A DNA stretch of 64,000 nt from CANKJK01 sp040081715 (GCA_040081715.1 JBEBFY010000002.1:124001-188000), one strand, 5' to 3'. Positions 36,064-44,670 are shown, numbered from the stretch's first letter. The notes: generated from the letters alone by a model not told the origin. Program-made: numbers and translations.

Positions 36064-37085
36064 TGGCCATTAAACTGAACCGGATCGGCCTCGAGCTGGC
36101 GCAGTACAGGGGCGGGAAGACCACGCTCTGCGCCGGCTGCGGGCACAACGCAATTTCCGAGCGGATCATCGATGCCTGCTTCGAGATGGGCATCGATGCG
36201 AAGCAGATGATCAAGCTCTCGGGCATCGGCTGCTCGAGTAAGAGCCCGGCGTATTTCCTGTCCGGGTCGCACGGCTTCAACGCCGTGCACGGCCGCATGC
36301 CGTCGGTGGCCACCGGGGCGCTCCTGGCCAACAAGAAGCTGCTCGCCATCGGCGTCAGCGGCGACGGGGATTCCGGCGCTATCGGCATCGGCCAGTTCGT
36401 GCACCTGATGCGCCGGAACCTGCCGATGCTCTACATCATCGAAGACAACGGCTGCTACGGACTGACGAAGGGGCAGTTCTCGCCGACCGCTGACATGGGG
36501 TCCACGCTCAAGACCGGCGCGGTGAACGACCTGCCGCCGATCGATATGTGCGCGTTGGCCATCGAGCTCGGGGCCAGCTTCGTGGCGCGGTCGTTTTCGG
36601 GTGACAAGAAGCAGCTGACGGCCCTGCTCAAGGCCGGGCTCGCGCACCGGGGCACGGTCATGCTGGACGTGCTGTCGCCCTGCGTGACTTTCAATGACCA
36701 CGAAGGCTCGACAAAGAGCTATGACTACGTGCGGGAGCACGAGGACCCGCTCCACGAAGTCAGTTTCGTGCCGCATTTCGAGGATATTGCGGTGGAGCAG
36801 ACACCCGGCGAGACCTCGGTCGTGACCCTGCACGACGGATCGCGCGTGTTCCTGAAGAACGTGGGGGAGGACTACGATCCAACTGATAAGCTGTCGGCGA
36901 TGCGGACGCTGATGGAGACGGCCCGCCGCGGTGAGTACGCGACGGGGCTGATCTACGTGGAGCCCGACAAGGACGATTTCTGCACACTGCTCAACACGGT
37001 GGACGAGCCGCTGGCGCTTCTGCCTCAGGCGCGCACCCGTCCACCGCAAGCGGCGCTTGACGAGTTAATGGAATCTCTGAGATGA
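36063..37085 (+). CDS. korB: 2-oxoacid:acceptor oxidoreductase, beta subunit
   Basis: Thiamine-diphosphate subunit. TPP/Mg motif GVSGDGDSGAIGIGQ ending in EDNGCYGLTKGQ. Four cysteines in LCAGCGH, GIGCSS and LSPCVTF can ligate one [4Fe-4S] cluster, as in Kor/Por beta subunits. 340 residues including a C-terminal extension of about 50. ATG overlaps the korA TAA; its own stop overlaps ndk (ATGA). There is no separate ferredoxin (delta) subunit gene, so the enzyme depends on an external carrier. Confidence 0.93.
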   Translation: MAIKLNRIGLELAQYRGGKTTLCAGCGHNAISERIIDACFEMGIDAKQMIKLSGIGCSSKSPAYFLSGSHGFNAVHGRMPSVATGALLANKKLLAIGVSGDGDSGAIGIGQFVHLMRRNLPMLYIIEDNGCYGLTKGQFSPTADMGSTLKTGAVNDLPPIDMCALAIELGASFVARSFSGDKKQLTALLKAGLAHRGTVMLDVLSPCVTFNDHEGSTKSYDYVREHEDPLHEVSFVPHFEDIAVEQTPGETSVVTLHDGSRVFLKNVGEDYDPTDKLSAMRTLMETARRGEYATGLIYVEPDKDDFCTLLNTVDEPLALLPQARTRPPQAALDELMESLR

Positions 37086-37498
37086 CAGAACGAACGTTTG
37101 CGATTATCAAGCCGGATGCTGTGGAACGGCGTCTGGCCGGGCAGGTGCTGGCGCGGATCGAGCAGGAAGGTTTCACGGTGCGGGCGATGCGCCTTCAGCA
37201 CCTGACCAAGGGCGAGGCCGAAGGGTTCTACGCGGTGCATCGGGAGCGCCCGTTCTTCGGCGGTCTGACCGACTTCATGTCGTCCGGGCCGTGCGTGCTG
37301 CTGGCGCTGGAAGCCCCTGAGGCGATCGCGAAGTGGCGCGCGCTGATGGGGGCGACCGACCCGGCGAAGGCCGAGGCAGGGTCGCTCCGCAAGGACTTCG
37401 GCCTCTCCATCGACAAGAACGCCACGCACGGTTCGGATGCGCCCGAGACGGCGGCGTTCGAGTTGGGGTATTTCTTTCGGGGCCTCGAGCTGCGCTAG
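37082..37498 (+). CDS. ndk: Nucleoside diphosphate kinase
   Basis: Equilibrates nucleoside triphosphates through a phospho-His. N-terminus ERTFAIIKPDAVERRLAGQV; the catalytic His116 lies in NATHGSDA, followed by ETAAFELGYFF. 138 residues, normal. The ATG overlaps the korB stop, tying it to sucCD-korAB. Since SucCD makes ATP or GTP, a neighbouring Ndk would balance the NTP pools; that link is inference. Confidence 0.97.
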   Translation: MTERTFAIIKPDAVERRLAGQVLARIEQEGFTVRAMRLQHLTKGEAEGFYAVHRERPFFGGLTDFMSSGPCVLLALEAPEAIAKWRALMGATDPAKAEAGSLRKDFGLSIDKNATHGSDAPETAAFELGYFFRGLELR

Positions 37499-37519
37499 AG
37501 AAGAACTCCCGGAATCGAA

Positions 37520-38077
37520 ATGCCCTCAATCAAAGCTGATAAGTGGATTCGGAAGATGGCCCTCGAGCACGGAATGATCGATCCGTTCGAGGACCGGCAG
37601 GTTCGGGATGGGGTCGTTTCCTACGGGCTGTCCTCCTACGGGTACGACATCCGGGTCGCGGATGAGTTCAAGGTCTTCACCAACATCAACAACACGGTGA
37701 TCGACCCGAAGAACTTCGACAACCGGTCGTTTGTGGACGTGCGGACCGATTGCTGCATCGTGCCGCCCAATTCCTTCGCGCTGGCGCGCACGATCGAGTA
37801 CTTCCGCATTCCCCGGGATGTGCTGACCATCTGCCTCGGAAAGTCCACCTACGCCCGCTGCGGCATCATCGTGAACGTGACGCCGTTCGAGCCGGAGTGG
37901 GAGGGCAACGTCACCCTCGAAATCTCGAACACGACACCCCTGCCGGCGAAGATCTACGCCAACGAGGGCATCGCCCAGGTGCTCTTCTTCCAGAGCGACG
38001 AGGTCTGTGAGGTGTCCTACGCCGACAAGAAGGGCAAGTACCAGTCGCAGCAGGGGTTGACGCTGCCGCGGCTGTAG
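37520..38077 (+). CDS. dcd: dCTP deaminase
   Basis: Deaminates dCTP to dUTP, feeding dTMP synthesis. Trimeric dUTPase-like fold with GLSSYGYDIRV near the N-terminus, LGKSTYARCG with the conserved Arg, and TPFEPEWEGNVTLEISN containing the catalytic Glu. 185 residues, slightly below the E. coli length (193). A bifunctional dCTP deaminase/dUTPase cannot be excluded. 21 nt after ndk; a promoter for the next operon follows the stop directly. Confidence 0.93.
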   Translation: MPSIKADKWIRKMALEHGMIDPFEDRQVRDGVVSYGLSSYGYDIRVADEFKVFTNINNTVIDPKNFDNRSFVDVRTDCCIVPPNSFALARTIEYFRIPRDVLTICLGKSTYARCGIIVNVTPFEPEWEGNVTLEISNTTPLPAKIYANEGIAQVLFFQSDEVCEVSYADKKGKYQSQQGLTLPRL

Positions 38078-38086
38078 CACTGGCCT

Positions 38087-38115
38087 TTGACTTTTCTGGT
38101 GAGGTCAGGTACTTT
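38087..38115 (+). promoter_or_regulatory. Putative sigma-70 promoter of the bc-complex operon
   Basis: TTGACT (38087-38092), 17-nt spacer, TACTTT (38110-38115); predicted start about 38122 and a leader of 38 nt before ATG 38160. A palindrome TTTCGCGAAA (38114-38123) overlaps the -10 and start site. Confidence 0.55.
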
Positions 38116-38123
38116 TCGCGAAA
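38114..38123. promoter_or_regulatory. TTTCGCGAAA palindrome at the bc-operon start site
   Basis: A perfect 10-bp palindrome spanning the end of the -10 box and the predicted +1. Occupancy would block RNA polymerase, so it reads as a candidate repressor operator. Confidence 0.35.
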
Positions 38124-38159
38124 CTTTTCACAACCTTGCGGCGCCCCAACCCTACTTAG

Positions 38160-39059
38160 ATGGACAAACTCGTCGAGCGTGAGCCGACGCCCCAGAGCCC
38201 GCTGGCAGCAGCGCCCGCTCTGGCCGTTCAGTTCTTCCTGATCCCGCTGGCCGTCGTGGCGGTGACGGGCGGGATCTATCTCGGATTCCGTACGCTGCTC
38301 GCCGACAATCGGACGGCGCGCGAGTACCTGGTCGAGATTCGGACCGGCGGGGACAACCGCCGCTGGCCGGCCGCCTACGAACTCTCCCGCCTCATGTCGG
38401 ACCCGGCGGTGCGCGCGGGCGACCCCACGCTGGTGCCGGGACTCGTGGAGGCCTTCGCGGCGTCCAAGGGGGGCGACCCGATGGTCCGCCGCTACCTGGC
38501 TCTGGCCCTGGGCCGCCTCGACGCGCCGGCCTCGCACGAGGTGGTGCAGCAGTTGGTGTCCGCCCTTGACGACGAGGACTCCGAGACGCGGATCAACGCC
38601 ATCTGGGCGCTGGGTTCCCTGAAGGAATCGTCGGCAACTCCCGGCATCGAGGCGCTCTATGCTTCCCAGGACGCTGGCGTCCGGAAGATGGTCGTGTATG
38701 CACTCGGTGCGATCCCGCAGGCCCGCAGTTCGGCGACACTCGTGGCGGGCCTCTCCGACGAGGTGCCCGATGTGCAGTGGAATGCCGCCGTGGCGCTGGC
38801 CCGTCATGGACGGCGTGAAGGGGTCGACGTTCTTGCCCGGATGCTCGATCGAGGGTATCTGGGCCCACTGGTCAAGCCCGCCGAGACGGTTCCCGATGAT
38901 GGGGATCCGGTGGCAGATGTCATCATTACCGGGTTGCAAGGCGCGGCGTCGATTCACGACGCGGCGCTGCGTCCCGCAGTGGAATCATTGAGCAGGTCCG
39001 ATCAGAGCCTCCGCGTACGCCAGGCGGCACTGGAAGCACTGAAAGCGTTCGGGGTCTAA
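38160..39059 (+). CDS. Membrane-anchored HEAT-repeat protein
   Basis: 299 residues: a short cytoplasmic N-terminus, one membrane helix (about 22-44) and then HEAT/PBS-lyase-type helical repeats, with recurring patterns such as INAIWALGSLKE, RKMVVYALGAIP and VQWNAAVALARHG (about 65-295). No catalytic residues are evident. First gene of the operon encoding Rieske protein, cytochrome b and octahaem cytochrome c, so a role as assembly factor or accessory subunit is inferred. No clear ribosome-binding site precedes the ATG. Confidence 0.8.
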   Translation: MDKLVEREPTPQSPLAAAPALAVQFFLIPLAVVAVTGGIYLGFRTLLADNRTAREYLVEIRTGGDNRRWPAAYELSRLMSDPAVRAGDPTLVPGLVEAFAASKGGDPMVRRYLALALGRLDAPASHEVVQQLVSALDDEDSETRINAIWALGSLKESSATPGIEALYASQDAGVRKMVVYALGAIPQARSSATLVAGLSDEVPDVQWNAAVALARHGRREGVDVLARMLDRGYLGPLVKPAETVPDDGDPVADVIITGLQGAASIHDAALRPAVESLSRSDQSLRVRQAALEALKAFGV

Positions 39060-39077
39060 ATTCGACGGAAGGTTGGA

Positions 39078-39842
39078 ATGGCAGACGATCCGAAACCAGA
39101 AGCACCAGCCACACCGACGCCAGCACCAGCGGCGACTCCTGAGCCTGCCGTTCCGGCAGCGGCCACCCCTGCTGCGGCCGCTGCGGCTCCGGCCGCGGCT
39201 GCGCACGCAAAGCCCACGGTGGCGCCTCGTCCTGCGGCGCCGGCCATCAACCCGGCTGACCTGGCGGGCAAAGTGACCTCGCCCGCCGCGACAGTCGCCA
39301 AGAAACCCGCTGCGGCCGCGGGCGCTGCGGCGGATGATTCCTCGCCGCTCTTCGGCCGGCGTGTATGGCTCGGCGTGGCCTGGACCGCCTTCAGTGCGGC
39401 GTCGGCGGCGGCGCTCGCCGCGACCGGGCGCTTCATGTACCCGAACCTCATCAACGAGCCCCCGTCGCAGTTCAAGATCGGCCTGCCTGATGACTACGGC
39501 CTGGGCGTGGACGAGCGCTTCAAGGAAACGATGGGCGTCTGGATCGTCCGGACGGCGGACGATGTGGCCCAGCATGCCAGCGGGTTTTACGCCCTGCTGG
39601 TGACCTGCACGCACCTTGGCTGCACGCCGAATTACCTGTCGGCGGAGAGCAAGTTCAAGTGCCCGTGCCACGGCAGCGGCTTCCGCACCAGCGGGATCAA
39701 CTTCGAGGGACCGGCACCCCGGCCGCTCGAGCGTGCCCGCATCGTGCTGGCCGACGACGGCCAGATTCTGGTCGACAAGAGCCGGAAGTTTCAGTTCGAG
39801 CTGGGACAGTGGGAAGACCCCGAAGCCTTCCTGAAGGCGTAA
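39078..39842 (+). CDS. petC: Rieske iron-sulfur protein of a bc-type complex
   Basis: High-potential [2Fe-2S] subunit that takes the first electron from quinol. Cluster ligands are Cys177 and His179 in CTHLGC, and Cys195 and His198 in CPCHGSG; Cys182 and Cys197 can form the stabilising disulfide. A membrane/Tat-type anchor follows GRRVWLG (about 93-117). The unusual feature is a roughly 88-residue Ala/Pro-rich N-terminal extension before the anchor, predicted disordered. 254 residues. Second gene of the operon. Confidence 0.95.
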   Translation: MADDPKPEAPATPTPAPAATPEPAVPAAATPAAAAAAPAAAAHAKPTVAPRPAAPAINPADLAGKVTSPAATVAKKPAAAAGAAADDSSPLFGRRVWLGVAWTAFSAASAAALAATGRFMYPNLINEPPSQFKIGLPDDYGLGVDERFKETMGVWIVRTADDVAQHASGFYALLVTCTHLGCTPNYLSAESKFKCPCHGSGFRTSGINFEGPAPRPLERARIVLADDGQILVDKSRKFQFELGQWEDPEAFLKA

Positions 39843-39870
39843 GGGATCAGACGTCGGAACAGAGGGAACT

Positions 39871-40689
39871 ATGGCCGTAGAAACCAAGACCGTTCAGCCC
39901 CAGGAGCCGGCACTGACCCGGTTCTGGAATTCGCTGACGGAGACCCAGGTCTGGAAGTCCGTCTTCCGTCACAACAGGCCCGACAACGACCGCAACCGAG
40001 TGCTGGTCATGCTGTCGAACGTGTTCCTGCACATGCACCCTGTCCGGATCCGGAAGTCCGGGGTGAAGCTGCGCTACACGTGGTGCATGGGCGGGCTGAG
40101 CTTCTTCCTCTTCCTGGTGCTGACCTTCACCGGTCTGCTCCTGATGTTCTATTACCGGCCGACGCTGGAGTACGCCTACTCCGACATCGTCGGCCTCCGC
40201 GAGCACGTGCCGCTCGGCATCATGCGCGAGATGCACCGGTGGGGCGCCCACGCGATGGTGATCACCGTGTGGCTCCACATGTTCCGGGTGTTCATGACGG
40301 GCTCCTACAAGCCGCCACGGGAGTTCAACTGGTCGGTGGGCGTGGTCATGCTCGTGCTGACCCTGCTGCTCTCCTTCACCGGGTACCTGCTGCCGTGGGA
40401 TCAGCTGGCCATCTGGGCCATCACGGTCGGCTCGAACATGGCCCGCGCGACGCCGTTCCTCGGCTACGAAGGCCCAGGCGCCCAGTTGCTTGCGCTCGGC
40501 GATGTAAAGCTGGTGCACGCGGGTTCTGACGTCCGGTTTGCGCTCCTCGGCGGCACGTTCGTCGGTGAGGGCGCGCTGCTGCGGTTCTACGTCCTGCACT
40601 GCGTCGGTCTTCCGCTCGGCATCGCCGTGCTGATGGCGGTGCACTTCTGGCGCGTGCGCAAGGACGGCGGCATTTCGGGCCCGATGTAA
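39871..40689 (+). CDS. petB: Cytochrome b, N-terminal half, b6-like
   Basis: Four-helix cytochrome b binding two b haems. Ligand pairs are His122/His136 and His243/His258; the 15-residue separation of the second pair is the cytochrome b6 pattern (bc1 has 14). Cys72 in WCMGG aligns with Cys35 of plant cytochrome b6, the residue that covalently holds haem ci. FYYRP, SWxx-like PWDQ and the terminal GGISGP also match b6. 272 residues with an N-terminal extension of about 35. It works with the C-terminal protein at 40722. Confidence 0.93.
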   Translation: MAVETKTVQPQEPALTRFWNSLTETQVWKSVFRHNRPDNDRNRVLVMLSNVFLHMHPVRIRKSGVKLRYTWCMGGLSFFLFLVLTFTGLLLMFYYRPTLEYAYSDIVGLREHVPLGIMREMHRWGAHAMVITVWLHMFRVFMTGSYKPPREFNWSVGVVMLVLTLLLSFTGYLLPWDQLAIWAITVGSNMARATPFLGYEGPGAQLLALGDVKLVHAGSDVRFALLGGTFVGEGALLRFYVLHCVGLPLGIAVLMAVHFWRVRKDGGISGPM

Positions 40690-40721
40690 GGGCGCGTTCA
40701 CACAGGCACACTGGATCGCTT

Positions 40722-41798
40722 ATGCAGCTGATCAAAGGCTTCTTCAACTCGCTGGCCGACCCCAGGATCTTCTTCCTGATGTCGATCACCGCTCTCGTAC
40801 TGCTTCTCTGGAAGCGGGAGTTCTTCGCGAAGAACAGTGTGGGCTACGGCCTGCTCGCGTTCGCCGGAGCGTTCGTCGTCTTCGGCTATTTCGACGAGAA
40901 CTTCAAGCTGATCATGACGAAGCCCGACAACGTACCCATTGTCGGGTTGATCTTCCTGCTCATCTTCTTTGTCTGGTTCTCGATCCGCGAGGGCGTCAGG
41001 AACGACCAGCGCATCGCGGCGGGGAAGGGGCCGATCGAGAAAGAAGAGTCGGACCGCGTGTGGGTGTGGCCGGACCTGGTCTACACGGAGCTCATCTCGC
41101 TGATTCTCTGCAGCGTGGTCCTGATCGTGTGGTCCATCCTGCTGGACGCGCCGCTCGAACAGCCCGCCAGTCAGTCGGCGACGCCGAACCCGTCGAAGGC
41201 GCCGTGGTACTTCCTGGGCCTCCAGGAAATGCTCGTCTACTTCGACCCGTGGCTGGCCGGCGTGGTGCTACCCAGCCTGATCATCGTGGGGCTGATTGCC
41301 ATTCCCTACATCGACACCAACGAGAAGGGGAATGGCTACTACACGATCGCCGAGCGGAAGGCCGAGATCTTCCTGTTCCTGCTGGGCTTCGTGGTGCTCT
41401 GGTGCTCGCTAATCGTGCTCGGCACGTTTCTGCGCGGCCCGAACTGGAACTTCTTCGGCCCGTTCGAGTACTGGGATTCCCACAAGCTCGAGGCGCTGAC
41501 CAACGTCGACCTGTCGCAGTACATCTGGATGCGGGGGTTGGGGGTGGCCATGCCCACGTTCTGGCTGGTACGCGAGGCCTTCGGCATCCTACTGGTGCTG
41601 GTGTATCTGCTCGTGCTACCGGTGGTGCTGGCCAGATACACCTTCAAGGTCTACTACGAGAAAATGGGCTCCGCGCGCTACTACGTGGGCGCGTTCCTCT
41701 TCCTCTCGATGATGTCGCTCCCCGCCAAGATGGTCCTTCGGTGGCTGTTCAACCTGAAGTACATCGTGTCGATTCCGGAGTTCTTCTTCAATATCTAG
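40722..41798 (+). CDS. Cytochrome b C-terminal (subunit IV-like) protein with extra membrane helices
   Basis: Provides the quinol-oxidising site together with the Rieske protein. It has 358 residues against about 160 for PetD: roughly three extra helices at the N-terminus (about 16-90), then the core with APWYFLGLQEML at 160-171, the position of the PEWY loop, and further helices to about 345. The PEWY glutamate is replaced (Ala160-Pro161-Trp162-Tyr163), as in some low-potential quinone complexes. Paired with petB upstream and the cytochrome c downstream. Confidence 0.85.
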   Translation: MQLIKGFFNSLADPRIFFLMSITALVLLLWKREFFAKNSVGYGLLAFAGAFVVFGYFDENFKLIMTKPDNVPIVGLIFLLIFFVWFSIREGVRNDQRIAAGKGPIEKEESDRVWVWPDLVYTELISLILCSVVLIVWSILLDAPLEQPASQSATPNPSKAPWYFLGLQEMLVYFDPWLAGVVLPSLIIVGLIAIPYIDTNEKGNGYYTIAERKAEIFLFLLGFVVLWCSLIVLGTFLRGPNWNFFGPFEYWDSHKLEALTNVDLSQYIWMRGLGVAMPTFWLVREAFGILLVLVYLLVLPVVLARYTFKVYYEKMGSARYYVGAFLFLSMMSLPAKMVLRWLFNLKYIVSIPEFFFNI

Positions 41799-41831
41799 GT
41801 GTAACGATCTCCCGGCTATCTGACTTCGCTT

Positions 41832-44645
41832 ATGGCTGAGAAAAAGTCCGTCGGACACGCATATAACGTCGATTTCCTGAACGTCGTCTTTGCGGCGTGC
41901 AGCATCTTCCTGTTCCTGAGCGTCATCTGGATGGTCTGGGATGACTACGACCGGGAGTGGAAGAGCACGCAACGCCGGTTCACACAGCTCGAGATGGAGG
42001 TGACCCGCCAGCAACTGGCTGCCGCCACCAAGGGCGTGGACAAGGGCAAGCTCGCCAAGCTCCAGCAGGAGCTGGCTGCCGCCAATAAGGCGACGGCCGG
42101 TACCGCCACGAAGGCGGGCGAACTGCAGGCGAAGGTCGACGATGTCACGGCCCGGCTGGCCCGTGAGACGATCGACTACCAGTTCGCGAAGGCGACCTAC
42201 GACGTGGATCGGTATGCTTTCGAGGTGCGCCGCGACGCCGGCTCGTCCAGCGCCGAGGAAGCGAAAACAGTCGCTGATCAGGGCGCTGGAGTGGCGAAGC
42301 TCAACCTGGTGCTGGAGACGACCACGGTTGAGCGCGAGGCCCTACAGCGGGAGCTCGCCACGCTGACCGGCGCCGCCGCCGCGGCGCAGAAGGCGATTGA
42401 CGCCCTGTCCGCCGAAGAGCGCCGCCTGAAGAGGAGGCTCGATGTCATCGCCCCCTCGATATCGAAGACCTTCTTCCGCGACGCGCCGATGACCGACTTC
42501 CTGGCGCCGACGATCAAGGTGCAGCAGGTGCTGCTGCCGAACGTGTTCGACGACGTGAACTTCACGCGCGTGCCGAAGATGGATCGCTGTACCACGTGCC
42601 ACCTGGCCATCGACAAGAAGGGCTACGAGAAGTATCCGCAGCCATTCACGACCCATCCGAACCTGAGCGCCTACCTCGGCAGCGACTCGCCGCACCCACT
42701 CAACAAGATTGGCTGCACGGTGTGCCACGACGGCATGGGGCAGTCGGTGGACTTCACGCTGGCGGCGCACACCCCCCGTGACAAGAAGCAGGAGAAGCAG
42801 TGGGAGGAGGAGCACCACTGGCACCGGCTCCACGACTGGGACTACCCGATGCAGCCGGCGGGCATGGCCGAAGCGTCGTGCGTGAAGTGCCACCGGGAGG
42901 AGACCTACGTCCCCACCGCCAACGTGCTGGCCGACGCCTACGCGACGTACGAGCGGGCCGGCTGCTATGCCTGCCACAAGACACGCGGTTTCGAAGGGTT
43001 GCGGAAGCCAGGCCCGAGCCTGCTGAGGATCAAGGGCAAGCTCCAGCCCCAGTGGGTCGCCGACTGGATTCGCGAGCCGCGGGCGGCCAAGCCGGCGACC
43101 TGGATGCCGCAGATCTGGTACAACTCGAACTCGAGTTCGCCCGAGGACGCGGTGCGGAACGAGGCGGAGATCAAGGCCGTGACGGCCTATCTCTACAAGC
43201 ACTCCGAGGAGTACCTACCGCCCCCGTCGCCGCCGCCAGGAGACTTTGTCAACGGCCGGAAGCTGGTCGAGAGCGTGGGCTGCCTCGGCTGCCACATCGT
43301 GAACGAGACCGACCGGTCAAAGGCCGGGCCGCGGCGGACCTTCGGCCAGCCCCTGCAGGGCATCGGCGCCAAGACCACCTACCCCTGGATCTATAACTGG
43401 GTGCGGGATCCCAAGCACTACAGCCCGGGCACCTTCATGCCCGATCTGCGCCTGACGGATCGCGAGGCGGCCGATGTGGCGTCGTTCCTGACGACGCTCG
43501 GTGTGAAGGCCTTCGGATCGCCGGTGGAGGAGTTCGACCGGGCCGCGACCGACGCGGTGCTGCTGGACTACCTCAAGTCATCCCTGGGCACGGCTGCCGC
43601 CGAGGCGAAGCTCAAGTCGATTGCCCCGGCCGACAGGCAGGTCGAGCTCGGGCAGCGCGCCATCGCGCGCTACGGCTGCTTCAGTTGCCACGACATCAAG
43701 GGATTCGAGACGACGCAATCCATCGGCGTCGAGCTGTCGGAAGAGGCGAGCAAGCTGGTCACCAGGCTCGACTTCGCCTTCTCGGACATCCCGCACACGA
43801 AGATGGCGTGGTTTGAGCAGAAGCTGAAGGATCCCCGCAGCTTCGACAAGGGCCGGGTGCTCAAGGCAGACGAGAAGAGCCGCATGCCGAACTTTCACCT
43901 GAGCGATGAGGAGAACAAGCTCCTGCGCACGGCCATCATGAGCTTCCAGCGGTATATCCAGCCTGAAGCCGCGCTGCCGCCCAAGGGGGCGCGCCACGAC
44001 TACCTCAAGACGGGCCGGTCGCTGGTCTCCCGCCGGAACTGCGTGGGCTGTCACCAGATCGAGGGCAACGGCGGCGACGTGCTGTCGCTGGTGACTGACG
44101 CCTCGCTCGGGCCGCCATTGCTGACGCCGGAGGGTGCGCGCGTGCAGCCCGACTGGCTCTACGCGTTCCTCCGCGGACCCATCCCGATCCGGCCGTGGCT
44201 GAGCATCCGGATGCCGAGCTTCGGCCTGCAGGATCAGCATTTGAATCAGACGATCGGCTACTTCCAGGCGATTCCGAATCAGATCCAGCCGTTCCGGACG
44301 CTCGAGGCCAAGGTGAGCCCCGATGCGGCCGTGGGCAAGGAGATGTTCGAACTGTTCCAGTGTCAGAAGTGCCATGTGCTGGGCGCGATTCCGAAGGACC
44401 AGCCGACGACAAACCTGGCGCCGGACCTGCGGATGGCGCACGAGCGGCTGCAGCCGGAATGGATCGACCAGTGGCTGATATCGCCGCTGAAGATCGTGCC
44501 GGGCACGCGGATGCCGATGTTCTGGGCGAACTTGCCGAAGTCGGACTTCCCGCACCTGGGTGGTGACGCCCAGCGGCAGATTCGGGCCATTACGGACCAC
44601 GTGATGTCGTTCCGCGGCGGGCCGTCACCGAAGAAATCGAGCTAG
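41832..44645 (+). CDS. Membrane-anchored octahaem cytochrome c with coiled coil
   Basis: 937 residues. One N-terminal membrane helix (about 14-36) is followed by a long coiled coil (about 40-215, rich in Ala, Lys, Glu, Gln) and then eight CXXCH motifs with first Cys at residues 253, 295, 350, 378, 484, 616, 737 and 844. The last four modules look like separate cytochrome c domains (for example CLGCHIVNE, CVGCHQIEG). It is probably the electron acceptor of the adjacent Rieske/b complex, replacing cytochrome c1 or f and relaying electrons onward. No close named family recognised. Confidence 0.85.
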   Translation: MAEKKSVGHAYNVDFLNVVFAACSIFLFLSVIWMVWDDYDREWKSTQRRFTQLEMEVTRQQLAAATKGVDKGKLAKLQQELAAANKATAGTATKAGELQAKVDDVTARLARETIDYQFAKATYDVDRYAFEVRRDAGSSSAEEAKTVADQGAGVAKLNLVLETTTVEREALQRELATLTGAAAAAQKAIDALSAEERRLKRRLDVIAPSISKTFFRDAPMTDFLAPTIKVQQVLLPNVFDDVNFTRVPKMDRCTTCHLAIDKKGYEKYPQPFTTHPNLSAYLGSDSPHPLNKIGCTVCHDGMGQSVDFTLAAHTPRDKKQEKQWEEEHHWHRLHDWDYPMQPAGMAEASCVKCHREETYVPTANVLADAYATYERAGCYACHKTRGFEGLRKPGPSLLRIKGKLQPQWVADWIREPRAAKPATWMPQIWYNSNSSSPEDAVRNEAEIKAVTAYLYKHSEEYLPPPSPPPGDFVNGRKLVESVGCLGCHIVNETDRSKAGPRRTFGQPLQGIGAKTTYPWIYNWVRDPKHYSPGTFMPDLRLTDREAADVASFLTTLGVKAFGSPVEEFDRAATDAVLLDYLKSSLGTAAAEAKLKSIAPADRQVELGQRAIARYGCFSCHDIKGFETTQSIGVELSEEASKLVTRLDFAFSDIPHTKMAWFEQKLKDPRSFDKGRVLKADEKSRMPNFHLSDEENKLLRTAIMSFQRYIQPEAALPPKGARHDYLKTGRSLVSRRNCVGCHQIEGNGGDVLSLVTDASLGPPLLTPEGARVQPDWLYAFLRGPIPIRPWLSIRMPSFGLQDQHLNQTIGYFQAIPNQIQPFRTLEAKVSPDAAVGKEMFELFQCQKCHVLGAIPKDQPTTNLAPDLRMAHERLQPEWIDQWLISPLKIVPGTRMPMFWANLPKSDFPHLGGDAQRQIRAITDHVMSFRGGPSPKKSS

Positions 44646-44670
44646 CGCCCGTCCACGCTAAGATCGGGGA

